A stretch of 64,000 bases of DNA from Acinetobacter wuhouensis (GTDB lineage: Bacteria > Pseudomonadota > Gammaproteobacteria > Pseudomonadales > Moraxellaceae), in contig NZ_CP031716.1 in NCBI RefSeq assembly GCF_001696605.3, forward strand, positions 1,736,001-1,800,000, in the 5' to 3' direction. Numbering within the stretch: the stretch's first letter is position 1; each line of letters opens with the position of its first letter. This document shows positions 63,265 through 64,000 of this stretch, one piece after another. A program made the translations under genes and the position numbers. The notes under the pieces are model-generated. The model had not been told where the DNA came from. It did no database searches and saw nothing but the letters and a program-made list of their open reading frames with translations.

Positions 63265-63870
63265 ATGACCGATTTATCGAATATTGTAGAAATTTTAGCG
63301 AAACAAGCGCTTGGCGGACAACAACAATCACAAGGCGGGCTAGGTGGTGGCTTGGGTGGTGTTCTAGGTTCAGTACTTGGTGGTTTAGGCGGTGGGCAAC
63401 AACAATCCCAAGGCGGATTGGGTGGTGTGCTTGGATCGGTTCTTGGCGGATTAACGGGTGGTCAGCAACAACAAGCACCACAACAATCAAGTGGATTTAA
63501 TGGTTCATCATTACTGATCGCTGTTGTACCGTTGATTCTAGGTTGGATTCAGCAGAATGGTGGTTTGCAAGGTGCCTTGGCTAAATTGCAAGGTGCGGGT
63601 CTAGGTGGTCAGGTACAAAGTTGGGTGGATCCATCACAAGGGAATGGTGGTGTTGATGTTCAACAAATTCAAGGTTTATTCGGTGGTCAGCAAGTAGAGC
63701 AAGTTGCACAGCAAGCAAATGTACCGACCAATGAGGTTTATGGTGCAATTTCGACTGTATTGCCACAAATCATCGATTCTTTGACTCCGCAGGGTGATTC
63801 AACAGACCACAATGAAGCAAATGATGATATTCAAAATGTGATGAATTTGGTTTCAGGCTTTTTAAAGTAA
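63265..63870 (+). CDS. YidB/DUF937 family protein with Gly-Gln-rich repeats
   Basis: A 201-aa protein. Residues about 15-75 contain repeats of the type GGQQQSQGGLGG then VLGSVLGGL, near-perfect in two copies with a third partial one, followed by a YidB/DUF937 helical domain (about 100-200: VDVQQIQGLFGGQQVEQVAQ and an IIDSLTPQG loop). E. coli YidB is a soluble protein of unknown role. The Gly/Gln repeat region is probably flexible and prone to length change. A terminator follows. Confidence 0.82.
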   Translation: MTDLSNIVEILAKQALGGQQQSQGGLGGGLGGVLGSVLGGLGGGQQQSQGGLGGVLGSVLGGLTGGQQQQAPQQSSGFNGSSLLIAVVPLILGWIQQNGGLQGALAKLQGAGLGGQVQSWVDPSQGNGGVDVQQIQGLFGGQQVEQVAQQANVPTNEVYGAISTVLPQIIDSLTPQGDSTDHNEANDDIQNVMNLVSGFLK

Positions 63871-63892
63871 ATTCATTGTTCTAATGAATGCG

Positions 63893-63921
63893 TAAAAAGC
63901 CAATTTATATTGGCTTTTTTA
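63893..63921 (+). terminator. Terminator after the yidB-like gene
   Basis: AAAAAGCCAAT and ATTGGCTTTTT pair around TTAT and run into a T-tract. The last 79 bases of the window (63922-64000) show nothing further. Confidence 0.88.
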
Positions 63922-64000
63922 TTACTTATTTGTTCGTTTAAGACATTGATATGAAAATAATAAAAAACATTAAGTTAATAGTGATAAAACCTGCAAATGA

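Noticed and set aside
63212..63766. Minus-strand His/Val-rich frames opposite the yidB-like gene
   Set aside because: They mirror the Gly/Gln codons of the sense gene and show low-complexity composition with no ribosome-binding site.

Overview
The window is an AT-rich, densely coded bacterial chromosome segment that fits the genus Acinetobacter. The strongest markers are a divergent AceR/AceI pair (LysR regulator and PACE-family efflux pump) and a cytochrome bd operon carrying the small proteins CydP, CydX and YbgE. Malate synthase G, two aromatic-acid type transporters, MetR and phospholipase A1 fit the same picture. I saw no rRNA, tRNA, CRISPR array, insertion sequence or prophage. Most of the window looks like core chromosome; the accessory-looking pieces are a Phd/VapC-type toxin-antitoxin pair, a decayed GGDEF gene and a tandem intergenic repeat.

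Layout. 1-10.3 kb: 3' end of a nucleoside deaminase, an MFS transporter with a (Gly-Phe-Ala)9 tandem repeat, a toxin-antitoxin operon, an Lrp-type regulator with an AroP-like permease, a voltage-gated-type K+ channel, GltS, a 113-bp tandem repeat leading into metR, and a truncated GAF-GGDEF gene. 10.7-18.8 kb: malate synthase G; a cassette of a small Cys-terminated lipoprotein, a DUF692/MNIO enzyme and a 2-oxoglutarate/Fe(II) oxygenase; an SRAP (YedK) protein, a MarR regulator and a TerC-CBS membrane protein. 18.8-28.9 kb: alpha/beta hydrolase, small membrane proteins, BrnQ, methionine aminopeptidase, BenE, a LysE/LeuE exporter, transaldolase and AceR/AceI. 29-41 kb: a PcfJ-like protein, a PIF1-like helicase, a CHMI-family isomerase, ThiM behind a double zinc-ribbon protein, several exported or hypothetical proteins and a YcaC-like hydrolase. 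40.9-44.3 kb: cydP-cydA-cydB-cydX-ybgE on the minus strand. 44.8-53.5 kb: a PfkB kinase/Rieske/OB-fold operon, GNAT, NUDIX, a fourfold-repeat membrane protein, a PreP-like M16 protease and PldA. 53.5-64 kb: an AAHS transporter opposite a MarR regulator, an ABC exporter, an FMN 2-hydroxy-acid dehydrogenase, LpxB, DUF2797 and YidB.

Functional themes. Respiration and carbon: cytochrome bd, glyoxylate-shunt malate synthase, transaldolase, 2-hydroxy-acid oxidation. Amino-acid and aromatic transport: AroP-like, GltS, BrnQ, LeuE-like, BenE, AAHS. Envelope: LpxB, PldA, ABC exporter, AceI. The best candidate for an undescribed system is 13091-15126. A 74-aa putative lipoprotein ending in Cys-Pro-Ala-Cys-Gly-Met-Gly lies 7 bp before an MNIO (DUF692) enzyme with most expected metal ligands present. 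A second iron-dependent oxygenase follows, and the block is bounded by strong terminators. This resembles a RiPP-type peptide modification locus, but that function is inferred from family and context only.

Start codons were moved inward from the longest possible reading frame wherever a Shine-Dalgarno match or family N-terminus supported it; each case is stated. No searches or folding programs were run.
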